This document shows, in pieces, positions 34,121 to 43,239 of a stretch of 56,585 nucleotides of DNA; the stretch's first letter is position 1; each line of letters starts with the position of its first letter. A program made the translations under genes and the position numbers. The notes under the pieces are model-generated. The model worked only from the letters and a program-made list of their open reading frames with translations. It made no database searches and was not told the origin of the DNA. This DNA is from Aliagarivorans marinus DSM 23064 (lineage in GTDB: Bacteria; Pseudomonadota; Gammaproteobacteria; Enterobacterales; Celerinatantimonadaceae), in the NCBI RefSeq assembly GCF_000429485.1, contig NZ_AUBY01000014.1, forward strand, positions 104,361 through 160,945. The letters run 5' to 3'.

Positions 34121-35203
34121 ATGTTACACCTATCTAAACGAATGATGAGCCTGGCTGGTGTCGGCTTGGTATCGCTCGTTTCTGCCTGCATGCTGTTTGG
34201 CAAGAATGCATATTCAGAAACGGAAGCACCGGTATCAGCCGTGACACCGGTCAAGCTGATGAAGGTTCCAGACACATTGACCAGCGACAGCTTTCACTTT
34301 GTGGCGCAGGTTGAAGCCAACGACCGTGCCCAGCTGGCCTTTCAGGTGCCGGGCGAGATCCAATCGCTGCCGGTAAGAATGGGCCAAAATGTGTCGCAGG
34401 GCGAGCAGATAGCCAACCTTGACCCCAACGATTACCAGTTATCGCTGGAAGCGCGCCAGGCCGAGTATGATTTGGCCAAGGCCCAGCTTGCCCGGGCCAA
34501 ACAGTTGTCAGAGCGACGCTTGGTCAGTGAGGACATGTACGATCAAGCCCGCACCAGCTTTACCGCGGCCGAAGCGAATCTGGAAAAAGCCAAAACCCAG
34601 CTAAGCTACACCAAGATTACTGCGCCGTTTGACGGGGTGGTGTCGCTCAGCTTTGCTAAGCAGCATCAGTTTGTTGGGGCCAATCAACCGGTGTTAGCCG
34701 TGGTGGGGCGCGATGTCTTTGATATCAACTTCAGCTTGCCGGTGAGTGTGACTAAACGTTTACCGGTAGAGAGCCTGCGCGACGCGTCCTATTGGGTGAC
34801 AGTAGCGAACTTTGCCGGTACTGAGCTGGCTGCTGAGTTTGAAGAGATCTCCACCCAGCCGGATCCTGATACCAACTCCTACAACATCACCTTGTCAGTT
34901 GACCGACCTGAGCATCTGAACTTCTTGCCGGGCATGGCGGCCAGCGTGTCAGTACGTGGTGAGGAGTACAAAAGCAACTGGCGTCTGCCGACAGGCTCGA
35001 TTGTGCGCCGTGACGGTCAGCAGGTGACTGTTTTTCAGTACGATCCCGTTGTCAAAGTGGTCAACGAAGTGATTGTGACCTTGGATGAGAATGGTGAAGT
35101 ACTGGGCGGGCTGAAGGCTGGTGAGCAGATTGTTCAGGTTGGAGCAAACCAACTTAAGCCGGGTCAGCGGGTTCGTCCACTGGTGCGTGAGGGAGGCATC
35201 TAA
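34121..35203 (+). CDS. RND efflux periplasmic adaptor lipoprotein (first)
   Basis: 360 residues from ATG 34121, which has ggag about 13 bases upstream; ATG 34100 in the same frame is an alternative. A lipobox (VSAC) near residue 23 suggests lipid anchoring to the inner membrane. Then come the beta-barrel and lipoyl half-motif LAFQVPGEIQSLPVRMGQNVSQG, a coiled-coil hairpin (LSLEARQAEYDLAKAQLARA) and the second lipoyl half ITAPFDGVVSL. This is an AcrA/MexA-type membrane-fusion protein linking the pump to an outer-membrane channel. The stop overlaps the next start (taatg), showing translational coupling. Confidence 0.87.
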   Translation: MLHLSKRMMSLAGVGLVSLVSACMLFGKNAYSETEAPVSAVTPVKLMKVPDTLTSDSFHFVAQVEANDRAQLAFQVPGEIQSLPVRMGQNVSQGEQIANLDPNDYQLSLEARQAEYDLAKAQLARAKQLSERRLVSEDMYDQARTSFTAAEANLEKAKTQLSYTKITAPFDGVVSLSFAKQHQFVGANQPVLAVVGRDVFDINFSLPVSVTKRLPVESLRDASYWVTVANFAGTELAAEFEEISTQPDPDTNSYNITLSVDRPEHLNFLPGMAASVSVRGEEYKSNWRLPTGSIVRRDGQQVTVFQYDPVVKVVNEVIVTLDENGEVLGGLKAGEQIVQVGANQLKPGQRVRPLVREGGI

Positions 35204-36270
35204 TGCGTAAATGGCAACAAGCAAGCATCGTAATGGCGGTGTTGAGTATTGTCGGTTGTGAGCGTGGCGGTCTTCCTGAAGGTCTACCGACCCTGCAAGT
35301 CTCGACCGTGCAAGTGGGCGCAGTGGAAAGCTCGCAATATCGTCAGTTTAACGGGGTGACCGAAGCCGCCGAGCTAACGCCACTGGCGTTTCGCTTAGAA
35401 GGCGAGATCAGCCGCATCTTGGTGCGCGCCGGAGACATCGTCGAAAAAGGTCAGCTACTGGCTGAGCTAGACAATCGCACCCTGAGTCAACAACTGGCCG
35501 ATAGCAAGGCGCAGTTCGAGCTGGCATCGCGTCAGCTGAGTCGGGCCCAAGGGCTAGTTCAGCAAAAGCTACTGTCACCTGCAGAGTTTGATGAGCTTAA
35601 GGCAAACAAGAGCCTGACCGAGGTGAATTACAAGCTGGCACAGGCGCAACTGGGTTACTCAAAACTGTATGCTCCGTTTAGTGGTGAGATTGCCGAGGTG
35701 CCGAAAGAGGCCTTCGAGAGCACCTCGCCCGGTGAAACGGTGTTAAGCCTGTATCAGCATCAGCAAGTGCATGTGCGTCTGCAGCTGCCGAACTCGGTGA
35801 TGGCACAGATCGACCCAGATGCCCCCGAGACCAACTATCAGCCTTCAGCAACCTTTGGCAACCTCCAACAAAGCTTCCCGGTGCGTTACTACAAGCACAG
35901 CGCAGAGCCGGCACAAGCCAGTCAGAGCTTTGAGATGTGGTTGGCAATGCCGCAAATCACTCCGCCAGTGCTGCCGGGCACTGAAGTACAGGTATTGGTG
36001 GATATGGCCGCAGCCGGCCTTAGCTCAGAAGTGGGCTATCTGGCTCCGCTAACGGCCTTGCAGCCGGGCAGTGCGCCGGGTGAGTTTTACGCTTGGAAGG
36101 TGGTTGATGGCCAGGCACAACAGGTGCAAGTTGAGATTGGTGAAGTAGTGAATCAAGGCGCTTTGGTCACCCAAGGTCTCAGTGAAGGCGACCAACTAAT
36201 TACCAGCAGCCTCAGTCGCCTACGATCCAATATGCCAGTGGTAGTTGAAACACAGGAGCAAGCCCAGTGA
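35203..36270 (+). CDS. RND efflux periplasmic adaptor lipoprotein (second)
   Basis: 355 residues. The signal peptide ends in the lipobox IVGC (Cys19). The order is the same as in the first adaptor: LAFRLEGEISRILVRAGDIVEKG, the hairpin ADSKAQFELASRQLSRAQGL and the second lipoyl half LYAPFSGEIAEV. The two adaptors are clearly different sequences, so they probably form mixed hexamers around one pump, as seen in some other two-adaptor RND operons. The start overlaps the previous stop by one base, and its own stop overlaps the pump start by four bases. Confidence 0.87.
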   Translation: MRKWQQASIVMAVLSIVGCERGGLPEGLPTLQVSTVQVGAVESSQYRQFNGVTEAAELTPLAFRLEGEISRILVRAGDIVEKGQLLAELDNRTLSQQLADSKAQFELASRQLSRAQGLVQQKLLSPAEFDELKANKSLTEVNYKLAQAQLGYSKLYAPFSGEIAEVPKEAFESTSPGETVLSLYQHQQVHVRLQLPNSVMAQIDPDAPETNYQPSATFGNLQQSFPVRYYKHSAEPAQASQSFEMWLAMPQITPPVLPGTEVQVLVDMAAAGLSSEVGYLAPLTALQPGSAPGEFYAWKVVDGQAQQVQVEIGEVVNQGALVTQGLSEGDQLITSSLSRLRSNMPVVVETQEQAQ

Positions 36271-39200
36271 CCATTGCAGAATACTCAATTCGAAACAAAG
36301 TCATTTCCTGGCTGTTCTTAGTGATCTTAGCGGTGGGCGGCTCGCTGTCGTTCTTCGAGCTGGGCCGTTTGGAAGACCCTGCCTTTACGCTAAAAGATGC
36401 CATGGTGATTGCCACCTACCCCGGTGCTACCACCCAAGAAGTGGAAGAAGAGCTAACCTACCCACTTGAGAAGGCGATTCGTCAGCTGCCGTATATCGAC
36501 AAGATCACTTCCACCTCGTCGGCGGGGATGACCCAGATTATGGTGAGCATGCAGATGACCTACGGGCCAGATGAGCTGCCACAGATTTGGGACGAGCTAC
36601 GCCGTAAGGTCAACGACCTTGAGCCTAGTCTGCCGCCGGGCGTCAATCCGGTGCAGGTGATGGACGACTTCGGTGATGTGTTTGGTGTGATGCTGATGGT
36701 CTCGGGCGAGAACTACAGCATGGTCGAGCTGCGTCGCTACGTTGACCAGCTGGTGCGTGAGTTGGAGTTGGTCGACGGTGTCGGTAAGGTCAGTGTGGCC
36801 GGTGAGCAGCAAGAGCTGCTGTATGTGGAAACCTCGCTGCAACGTCTAGCCGCGCTTAACCTGGATTTTTCCGTGGTTGCAGGCTTGCTGAACCAACAGA
36901 ACAGTGTGGAACAAGCGGGCTACATGACCATCAATGGTGAGCGACTGGCGCTGCGTCCTAATGGTGAGCTGAACTCGGTTGAAACCCTGGAAAACCTGAT
37001 TATTCACGGTAGCGATACCGGTAATCTGATCCGCCTAAAAGATGTGGCAACGGTGACCCGTGGCTTGGTGGAAGTACCGAGTAACTTGATCAACTTCGAT
37101 GGGGCGCCTGCGCTTAATTTAGCGATCTCCTTTGCCTCGGGGGTGAACGTGGTCGATGTCGGCAAGGCGGTTACCCAGCGCTTGGCTGAGCTCGATGGCA
37201 TCAAGCCCGCCGGTGTTGAGATCAACACCTTCTACAACCAAGGTGAAGAGGTAGAAAAGTCGGTAAATGGCTTTGTGATGAGCCTTGCTCAAGCGGTAGG
37301 CATCGTGATCGTGGTGTTGCTGTTCACTATGGGGATGCGCAGCGGGCTGATTATCGGTGCGGTGCTGTTACTGACCGTGCTCGGCGCATTCATCTTGATG
37401 AGTGTCTACGACATTGAGCTGCAACGGATCTCATTGGGTGCCTTGATCATCGCACTAGGGATGCTGGTCGATAACGCTATTGTGGTGGTTGAGGGTATTC
37501 TCGTTGGCATGAAGCGCGGGCGTACCAAAGTGCAGGCCGCGGTGGATATCGTACAGCAGACCAAGTGGCCACTACTGGGTGCAACGGTGATTGCAATTGC
37601 CGCTTTCGCGCCAATCGGTCTGTCATCTGATGCTACCGGTGAGTTTATGGGCTCGCTGTTTTGGGTGCTGTGTTTCTCTTTGTTCCTTAGCTGGATCACC
37701 GCGATTACTCTGACTCCCTTCTTGTGTGAGATGTTACTGCCAAAAGACCAAGTCGGTGGCGCTGAAGACGAGCCAGAAGAGGACCCTTACAAAGGCCTGT
37801 TGTTCGTGGTGTTTGGCGGCATGCTGCGTTTTTGCTTGCGTTTCCGCTGGTTGACGGTGATTGCCATGGTGGCGATGTTGTTCGCTTCGTTGGTCGGATT
37901 TGGCATGGTAAAGAATACCTTCTTCCCGCCTTCCAATACGCCGATCTTCTTCATTGATTTGTGGATGCCTGAAGGAACGGATATCCGTACCACCTATCAG
38001 CAAGTTCAAGATGTTGAAGGGTTTATCCTTGAAGATGAACGCGTTGAGTTTGTCAGTTCAAGTACCGGTCAAGGGATCCAACGCTTTGCATTGACGTATT
38101 CTCCGGAGAAGAGTTATGCCGGCTTTGCTCAGCTCCAGGTTCGGGTCAGCTCGCGTGGCGAAATGCTGCAAATGATGCGCGATCTGGAGGGAGGCTTAGC
38201 CGCCAACTTCCCTCAGTCGACGTTCCAGCTACGTTTTCTTGAGATTGGCCCCTCGCCTTCGTCGAAGATTGAAGCGCGTTTGATTGGCCCAGATCCGCAA
38301 GTGTTACGCAGTTTGGCCTCAGAGGTTGAAGACATCCTGGCAGCCGACCCTGGTGCGCGTAATATTCGCCACGACTGGCGTGACCGTACCAAGGAGTTGC
38401 AGCCGGTGTTTAATGAGTCCCAGGCTCGCCGACTGGGTATCTCTAAAGCCGAGCTATCGCAGAGCTTGCAGTTCGCCTTCAGTGGTCAGTCGATCGGCTT
38501 GTTCCGCGACGGTACCGAGATGTTGCCGATTGTGGCGCGTCTTCCAGAAGAGGAGCGGGTCGACTTCTCGACCGTGCAAAACCTCAAGATCTGGAGCCCT
38601 GTGGTACAGCGTTATGTACCCATCGAGCAAGTGGTGGACAAGGTTGACTTGGTGTGGACCGAGCCGCTGATTCAGCGCCAAGATCGTAAGCGTACCCTGA
38701 CTGTGATGGCCGATCATGACATCTTGGGTAACGAAACCGCAGCGTCGCTGTTTGCCAGGGTGCGCCCAGAGATTGAAGCTATCGATTTCCAGCCAGGCTA
38801 TGAGCTGGAATGGGGCGGTGAATACGAGTCAACCAATGACGCGCAGAGTGCACTGTTTGCCTCGTTGCCGATGGGCTATCTGTTCATGTTCATCATTACG
38901 GTGTTCCTGTTTAACGCCATCCGTAAGCCTTTGGTGATTTGGGCGACGGTGCCGCTATCGGTGATTGGTGTGGTAGTCGGCTTGTTGGTGACCGACTCGG
39001 CCTTCAGCTTTACCGCACTGCTGGGTCTGCTGAGTCTGACCGGGATGATCCTGAAAAATGGTATCGTATTGATGGATCAGATCAACGTGGAGCTGGACTC
39101 GGGCAAGCATCCTTACTCGGCGGTATACGACAGTGCCATTAGTAGGGTGAGGCCGGTGAGTATGGCGGCAGCCACCACCATCTTGGGGATGATTCCGCTG

Positions 39201-39335
39201 TTTGCCGACCCGTTCTTCGGCTCGATGGCGGTGACCATTATGTTCGGTCTAGGCTTTGCTACCGTATTGACCTTGATTGTGGTGCCGGTGCTATACGCAT
39301 TGATGCATAAGGTACCCGCTAGCGCCGATGCTTAA
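36267..39335 (+). CDS. RND-family efflux pump inner-membrane subunit
   Basis: 1022 residues from GTG 36267, in a 4-base overlap with the preceding stop. The N-terminal helix (YSIRNKVISWLFLVILAVGG), a porter domain with TYPGATTQEVEEELTYPLE, the central helices with GMLVDNAIVVVEGILVGMKRG (the conserved aspartates of helix 4 for proton flow are expected there) and the repeat half with GLLSLTGMILKNGIVLMDQI mark an AcrB-type transporter. It exports drugs or other toxic compounds using the proton gradient. No outer-membrane TolC gene is in the operon, so a shared TolC is expected. A strong terminator follows. Confidence 0.93.
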   Translation: MTIAEYSIRNKVISWLFLVILAVGGSLSFFELGRLEDPAFTLKDAMVIATYPGATTQEVEEELTYPLEKAIRQLPYIDKITSTSSAGMTQIMVSMQMTYGPDELPQIWDELRRKVNDLEPSLPPGVNPVQVMDDFGDVFGVMLMVSGENYSMVELRRYVDQLVRELELVDGVGKVSVAGEQQELLYVETSLQRLAALNLDFSVVAGLLNQQNSVEQAGYMTINGERLALRPNGELNSVETLENLIIHGSDTGNLIRLKDVATVTRGLVEVPSNLINFDGAPALNLAISFASGVNVVDVGKAVTQRLAELDGIKPAGVEINTFYNQGEEVEKSVNGFVMSLAQAVGIVIVVLLFTMGMRSGLIIGAVLLLTVLGAFILMSVYDIELQRISLGALIIALGMLVDNAIVVVEGILVGMKRGRTKVQAAVDIVQQTKWPLLGATVIAIAAFAPIGLSSDATGEFMGSLFWVLCFSLFLSWITAITLTPFLCEMLLPKDQVGGAEDEPEEDPYKGLLFVVFGGMLRFCLRFRWLTVIAMVAMLFASLVGFGMVKNTFFPPSNTPIFFIDLWMPEGTDIRTTYQQVQDVEGFILEDERVEFVSSSTGQGIQRFALTYSPEKSYAGFAQLQVRVSSRGEMLQMMRDLEGGLAANFPQSTFQLRFLEIGPSPSSKIEARLIGPDPQVLRSLASEVEDILAADPGARNIRHDWRDRTKELQPVFNESQARRLGISKAELSQSLQFAFSGQSIGLFRDGTEMLPIVARLPEEERVDFSTVQNLKIWSPVVQRYVPIEQVVDKVDLVWTEPLIQRQDRKRTLTVMADHDILGNETAASLFARVRPEIEAIDFQPGYELEWGGEYESTNDAQSALFASLPMGYLFMFIITVFLFNAIRKPLVIWATVPLSVIGVVVGLLVTDSAFSFTALLGLLSLTGMILKNGIVLMDQINVELDSGKHPYSAVYDSAISRVRPVSMAAATTILGMIPLFADPFFGSMAVTIMFGLGFATVLTLIVVPVLYALMHKVPASADA

Positions 39336-39351
39336 GCGGTCATAGCAACGA

Positions 39352-39380
39352 AAAAAGGCGAGCTCAATGCTCGCCTTTTT
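39352..39380. terminator. Bidirectional terminator after the RND operon
   Basis: aaaaaggcgagc (39352-39363) pairs perfectly with gctcgccttttt (39369-39380) around a tcaat loop. It serves the RND operon and the convergent gene ending at 39409. Confidence 0.9.
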
Positions 39381-39408
39381 GCTATCTGAGACTTAGTTCC
39401 CAGCGGGC

Positions 39409-40233
39409 TTACTGCACTTGCTGGACCAAGGCAGAGATACCGGCGTCGGCAAAGCGTTCCGCTTCGGCCATTTCCAATACTTGATCTTGGCTGTACTGCT
39501 CACCGTCGTAAACTACCACGATGCTGGTATCGCCTGATTGCAGGAAGTTGGTCTCACCATACTCGGTGTAGCGGGTGGCGCCGATGCTGATCAGCGCTTG
39601 CTCTGGGTGCTCAGCTTTGGCCATCAACGCCGCGATGTTCTCGGTTGGGCCAACGTCTTGCTGGTTGTTCATGCGATCAACAATCCAATCGAGCAGGCGC
39701 TGGTGGAAGTAGCTGTAGCCAACCACTGGGCTGTCTTCACCGTAGCGAGCTAGTTTGCCATCACGCTTGTGGAAGCTGGCGATGCGGTAGCTATCTAGGG
39801 TGCCGCCGGCTTGCAGGTGGTCCAGTTTATGAAGTTGCGCCGAGATGCCTTTGGTCTGGCTGCCCCAGTTCTTCTTCTCACTGATCTTCTTGGCGTTTGG
39901 CTTGCGGATCGAGCAGTCGTTGTACGCAGCAAACTTTCGTGGGTGCAGGGCAATCACTTGCTCGCCTTGGTACTCGATATCGCACAGCAGCGCGACTTCA
40001 GGCTCGATCTGCAGGTTGTCGGCATCGTTTGGCGGCACGATGGCGCTGTCACACAGCGGGTAGGTCGCCAGAAAGCCAGCTTCCTCGCTGGGTACGTAGA
40101 ACGGGAAGATCGCTTTAGGTTGGATCGCTTCTTGGACTTCTACCTGCAGGAAGTCTTTCGCTTCGCCAGCTTGCTCCAGGTGGCCTGCAAAGTTGCCCGC
40201 CACACCGAAGCCAATCACGTGTTTGTACGGCAT
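39409..40233 (-). CDS. DUF5718-like protein of unknown function
   Basis: 274 residues, with no signal peptide or membrane segment. The beginning (MPYKHVIGFGVAGNFAGHLE) and stretches such as PFYVPSEEAGFLATYPLCD and IEPEVALLCDIEYQGEQVI recall a family I know as DUF5718, which has a faint resemblance to fumarylacetoacetate hydrolases (an acidic E-x-E metal site could be IEPEVAL). The function is unknown. It lies 81 bases downstream of a small winged-helix gene on the same strand and may be co-transcribed with it. Confidence 0.6.
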   Translation of the reverse strand: MPYKHVIGFGVAGNFAGHLEQAGEAKDFLQVEVQEAIQPKAIFPFYVPSEEAGFLATYPLCDSAIVPPNDADNLQIEPEVALLCDIEYQGEQVIALHPRKFAAYNDCSIRKPNAKKISEKKNWGSQTKGISAQLHKLDHLQAGGTLDSYRIASFHKRDGKLARYGEDSPVVGYSYFHQRLLDWIVDRMNNQQDVGPTENIAALMAKAEHPEQALISIGATRYTEYGETNFLQSGDTSIVVVYDGEQYSQDQVLEMAEAERFADAGISALVQQVQ

Positions 40234-40314
40234 AATTCACTCGGATTGTTGAAAATTAAGCCGCTAATCCTAGCAGAAGCGCTTTGTTAGACAAAGAGCA
40301 CAGAGCAGGAAAGC

Positions 40315-40608
40315 TCAATGATGGCTGACGTACCCGAGAACTTGTTGGATTTCAGGGAGTTTTTCATCGATCCAAGTGGCGTTAATCGCCCCCCAGTCGT
40401 CCACCTGATAGTAGCCGTTTTTGTTAGCACCGACGAAGCGGACCTTCACATCTAGATCCGCCAAGGCTTTGATGGTGTCCTGCGCGGTGCGCCGTGGCAT
40501 CCCAGTGGCAGCCATAATTGCAGGCACGGTGTTGTGTCCCTGTTCGATCAGGCGAGCGACCAGTAGGCGTCGGTAATAGGAGGTCTTGGTTTTACTTGCT
40601 TCGTTCAT
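40315..40608 (-). CDS. Small winged-helix DNA-binding protein
   Basis: 97 residues. The segment RRLLVARLIEQGHNTVPAIM, then AATGMPRRTAQDTIKALADLDV, is a helix-turn-helix with a following wing (FVGANKNGYYQVDDWG). The short length suggests a dimeric DNA-binding protein without a sensor domain. No good ribosome site is seen before ATG 40608. It is followed on the same strand by the DUF5718-like gene. The target is unknown. Confidence 0.7.
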   Translation of the reverse strand: MNEASKTKTSYYRRLLVARLIEQGHNTVPAIMAATGMPRRTAQDTIKALADLDVKVRFVGANKNGYYQVDDWGAINATWIDEKLPEIQQVLGYVSHH

Positions 40609-40782
40609 CCATGCACATTCGCAGCATACAGTGCTGCAAATCTACCAAAATTTAGCCAATCTTGGAGGCGTTACAGTGCGGTTTTATGAGTAAGGGCACA
40701 AAAATTTAACATCGTTACTAATATCTATAACCTTTAAAGCGCCATTAACCGATTGTTTTGCAATTACAAATTCTGTCTATGC

Positions 40783-41553
40783 TCAGACTAGTGCGCGATA
40801 GATAAAATCGCGATGGGTTTGGAGGTATTCGATATCTGCCAGATAAGCCAGGTGATGGCCATCATCGAGATTGCTTTGAAACTGCTGGTCTCCGCGTTTG
40901 GCTTGGCTTTGCATAAATCCCACTAAGGCATTCAAGCGTTCGATCATCTCGTTGACTAACAGCTTGCGCTGGTGATTAGCCAGGCCGTAGGCATCGCAGA
41001 ATAGTTTCGCTCGCTGCGCTTGTTGCTCGAGTCCTCCGAGCTTGTCATCAGCTTTGGTTTTAAACGGTGCCCAGCAATACACCGCGTAGGCGACATCCCA
41101 CAAGCGCGGGCCGGGGTGGGCGCAGTCGAAGTCGAACACGCCGACAACCAGGTCACCTTGTAGTGCCACATTGTAGGGCGCAAAGTCGCCATGGCAGATC
41201 ACCTCCGCAGGTGCTCTAGGCGCGAGCATCCATGGCATCTTCTGAGTGGCGGTTTGCTCGATAAATAAGGCGCTGCAATCGTGCAGTTTGCGCAGCATTC
41301 GTGCTGCCGAGGTAAGTGCTGACTCACTGGCTATTGACCCCTGCAGCGGGTAATCGTAGCTTTCTCCTTCAATAAAACTCAGTTGCTCGAACTGTTCATC
41401 GGTGGCGAGCAGGCGTGGGCAGTGGCGAAAGCCGTGTTGGTGCAGATGGGCCAACACGCGGTGCACCGAATGCGACCAAGGCTGCAGCGGACGACGCACC
41501 GCATCGCCTTGCTTGATAATCTCGCGGCCGCTGCCTTGTTTGAGTACTTCCAA
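40783..41553 (-). CDS. APH-family phosphotransferase
   Basis: 256 residues starting at TTG 41553, only 3 bases after the ilvA stop, so translation may be coupled to ilvA. The kinase-like catalytic loop VICHGDFAPYNVALQGD and the metal motif GVFDFDCAHPGPRLWDVAYA are those of aminoglycoside/choline/homoserine-kinase-like enzymes (PF01636). It could be a homoserine or choline-type kinase as easily as a resistance enzyme; I would not infer drug resistance. Its place at the end of the ilv operon is unusual. A later in-frame GTG is an alternative start. Confidence 0.72.
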   Translation of the reverse strand: MEVLKQGSGREIIKQGDAVRRPLQPWSHSVHRVLAHLHQHGFRHCPRLLATDEQFEQLSFIEGESYDYPLQGSIASESALTSAARMLRKLHDCSALFIEQTATQKMPWMLAPRAPAEVICHGDFAPYNVALQGDLVVGVFDFDCAHPGPRLWDVAYAVYCWAPFKTKADDKLGGLEQQAQRAKLFCDAYGLANHQRKLLVNEMIERLNALVGFMQSQAKRGDQQFQSNLDDGHHLAYLADIEYLQTHRDFIYRALV

Positions 41554-41556
41554 TAG

Positions 41557-43146
41557 CTAGCCTTGTGGGTGCGCCAAGAAAAACTGATAAGCCGGGTTGC
41601 TGCTCTCATCGCGGTAGGCAAAGCCTAGCTGGCTAAGGTGGCGATCGAAATCGGCAATCTGCTGGTCATCCACCTCAAAACCGGCCATCACCCGGCCGTA
41701 GGCTGCGCCATGGTTGCGGTAGTGGAACAACGTGATGTTCCAGCGATTGCCCAGGGTGCGCAGAAACTTAAGCAGCGCACCGGGGTGCTCGGGAAACTCA
41801 AAGCTAAACAGCTTCTCTTGTAGCGGCTTGGCTGGGCGACCTCCCACCATATAGCGCACATGCTGCTTGGCCAGTTCGTCATCGCTGAGATCGGCCACCA
41901 CATAGTCATGCTCGCGTAGCCGATCTAACAGCGGTGGCAGCTCTTGGGCGCGATCGGCAAAGCGGATGCCGACAAAGATATTGGCGCGGCTGTTGTCGGC
42001 ATAGCGGTAGTTAAACTCGGTGATGGCGCGGCCCCCCAAGTGCTGCACAAACTCCAGATAGGCCCCTTGGCGCTCAGGAATGGTGACCGCCAGTACTGCT
42101 TCTTTCTGCTCGCCGATCTCGGTTCGCTCAGACACATAGCGTAGGTTGTGAAAGTTAACATTGGCGCCAGAGAGGATGCAGGCCAGGCGTTTGTCGGTAA
42201 GTTTGTGCTCACTTGCGTAGGCTTTTAAGCCCGCCAATGCCAGCGCGCCGGAGGGCTCGGCAATGGCGCGGGTATCTTCAAAGATGTCTTTGAGCGCAGC
42301 GCAGATCTGATCGGAGTTCACTGTGATAACGCCATCGAGATAGCGCTGACACAAGCGGAAGGTCTCCGAGCCAATCAGCTTCACCGCAACGCCATCGGCG
42401 AACAGGCCAACCCGCTCCAGTGGCGTGGGCTTGCCCGCTTCCAACGCCGCTTTTAAACAGGCAGAATCTTCCGCTTCTACCCCGATAACCTTCACATGAG
42501 GCATCAGCTGCTTGATATACACCGCCACGCCAGCGGCAATGCCACCGCCACCCACTGGCACAAATACCGCATCTAGGTGGGCATCTTGTTCCAGCAGCTC
42601 TTTGCCGATGGTGCCTTGCCCGGCAATCACATCCACATCATCAAACGGTGGAATACGGGTGTAGCCGTGTAGCTCACTCAGTTGCTGACTGTGGCCGCTG
42701 GCCTCATCGAAGCTGTCGCCATGCAGGATCACTTCAGCGCCATGGGCGCGTACCGAGCTGACCTTGATATCGGGGGTGGTGGTGGGCATGACGATAACGG
42801 CTTTGATACCCAGCTGTTTAGCGGAGATGGCGACGCCTTGGGCATGGTTACCGGCCGATGCCGCAATCACCCCTCGCTGCTTTTGCATCTCGCTAAGTTG
42901 CGCCAGTTTGTTGTAGGCGCCACGTAGCTTGAAAGAGTGCACGATCTGCTGATCTTCACGCTTGAGTAATACCTGGTTGCCGAGTCTGGCCGAGAGCTTG
43001 GACATATTTTGCAGCGGCGTTACTCGGGCTACTTCATACACCGGAGACAGCAGAATACGCCGCAGATAATCAGCACTGCTGGGACACATGGGTGATAGCT
43101 TGGCGGCAGCTTGCTCTGGCTGTTCGGGATTCTGTGCTTGGGACAT
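41557..43146 (-). CDS. ilvA: Threonine ammonia-lyase, biosynthetic
   Basis: 529 residues from ATG 43146, with ggagtaacg upstream; the frame is open further but without support. The PLP lysine lies in VHSFKLRGAYNK (K73), and the glycine-rich loop is VPVGGGGIAAGVA. Two C-terminal ACT-like regulatory domains (from about residue 335, starting at EAVLAVTIPERQGAYLEFVQ and FSFEFPEHPGALLKFL) show the long, isoleucine-inhibited form. It makes 2-oxobutanoate from threonine, the first step to isoleucine. It is the last ilv gene of the operon; a 93-base gap with a hairpin separates it from ilvD. Confidence 0.94.
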   Translation of the reverse strand: MSQAQNPEQPEQAAAKLSPMCPSSADYLRRILLSPVYEVARVTPLQNMSKLSARLGNQVLLKREDQQIVHSFKLRGAYNKLAQLSEMQKQRGVIAASAGNHAQGVAISAKQLGIKAVIVMPTTTPDIKVSSVRAHGAEVILHGDSFDEASGHSQQLSELHGYTRIPPFDDVDVIAGQGTIGKELLEQDAHLDAVFVPVGGGGIAAGVAVYIKQLMPHVKVIGVEAEDSACLKAALEAGKPTPLERVGLFADGVAVKLIGSETFRLCQRYLDGVITVNSDQICAALKDIFEDTRAIAEPSGALALAGLKAYASEHKLTDKRLACILSGANVNFHNLRYVSERTEIGEQKEAVLAVTIPERQGAYLEFVQHLGGRAITEFNYRYADNSRANIFVGIRFADRAQELPPLLDRLREHDYVVADLSDDELAKQHVRYMVGGRPAKPLQEKLFSFEFPEHPGALLKFLRTLGNRWNITLFHYRNHGAAYGRVMAGFEVDDQQIADFDRHLSQLGFAYRDESSNPAYQFFLAHPQG

Positions 43147-43200
43147 CGTTACTCCAAAACCGGGTATTGCACGGTACACATTTTTTACGCTTTAGACACA

Positions 43201-43224
43201 AAGGGCAGACCGAAGTCTGCCCTT
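43201..43224 (-). other. Stable UUCG hairpin between ilvD and ilvA
   Basis: A perfect 10-bp stem (aagggcagac / gtctgccctt) closes a loop that reads c-ttcg-g on the transcribed (minus) strand, an unusually stable tetraloop. No U-run follows, so it is more likely an mRNA processing or stability element than a full terminator. Confidence 0.65.
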
Positions 43225-43239
43225 GTTTAGCTACGCGCT

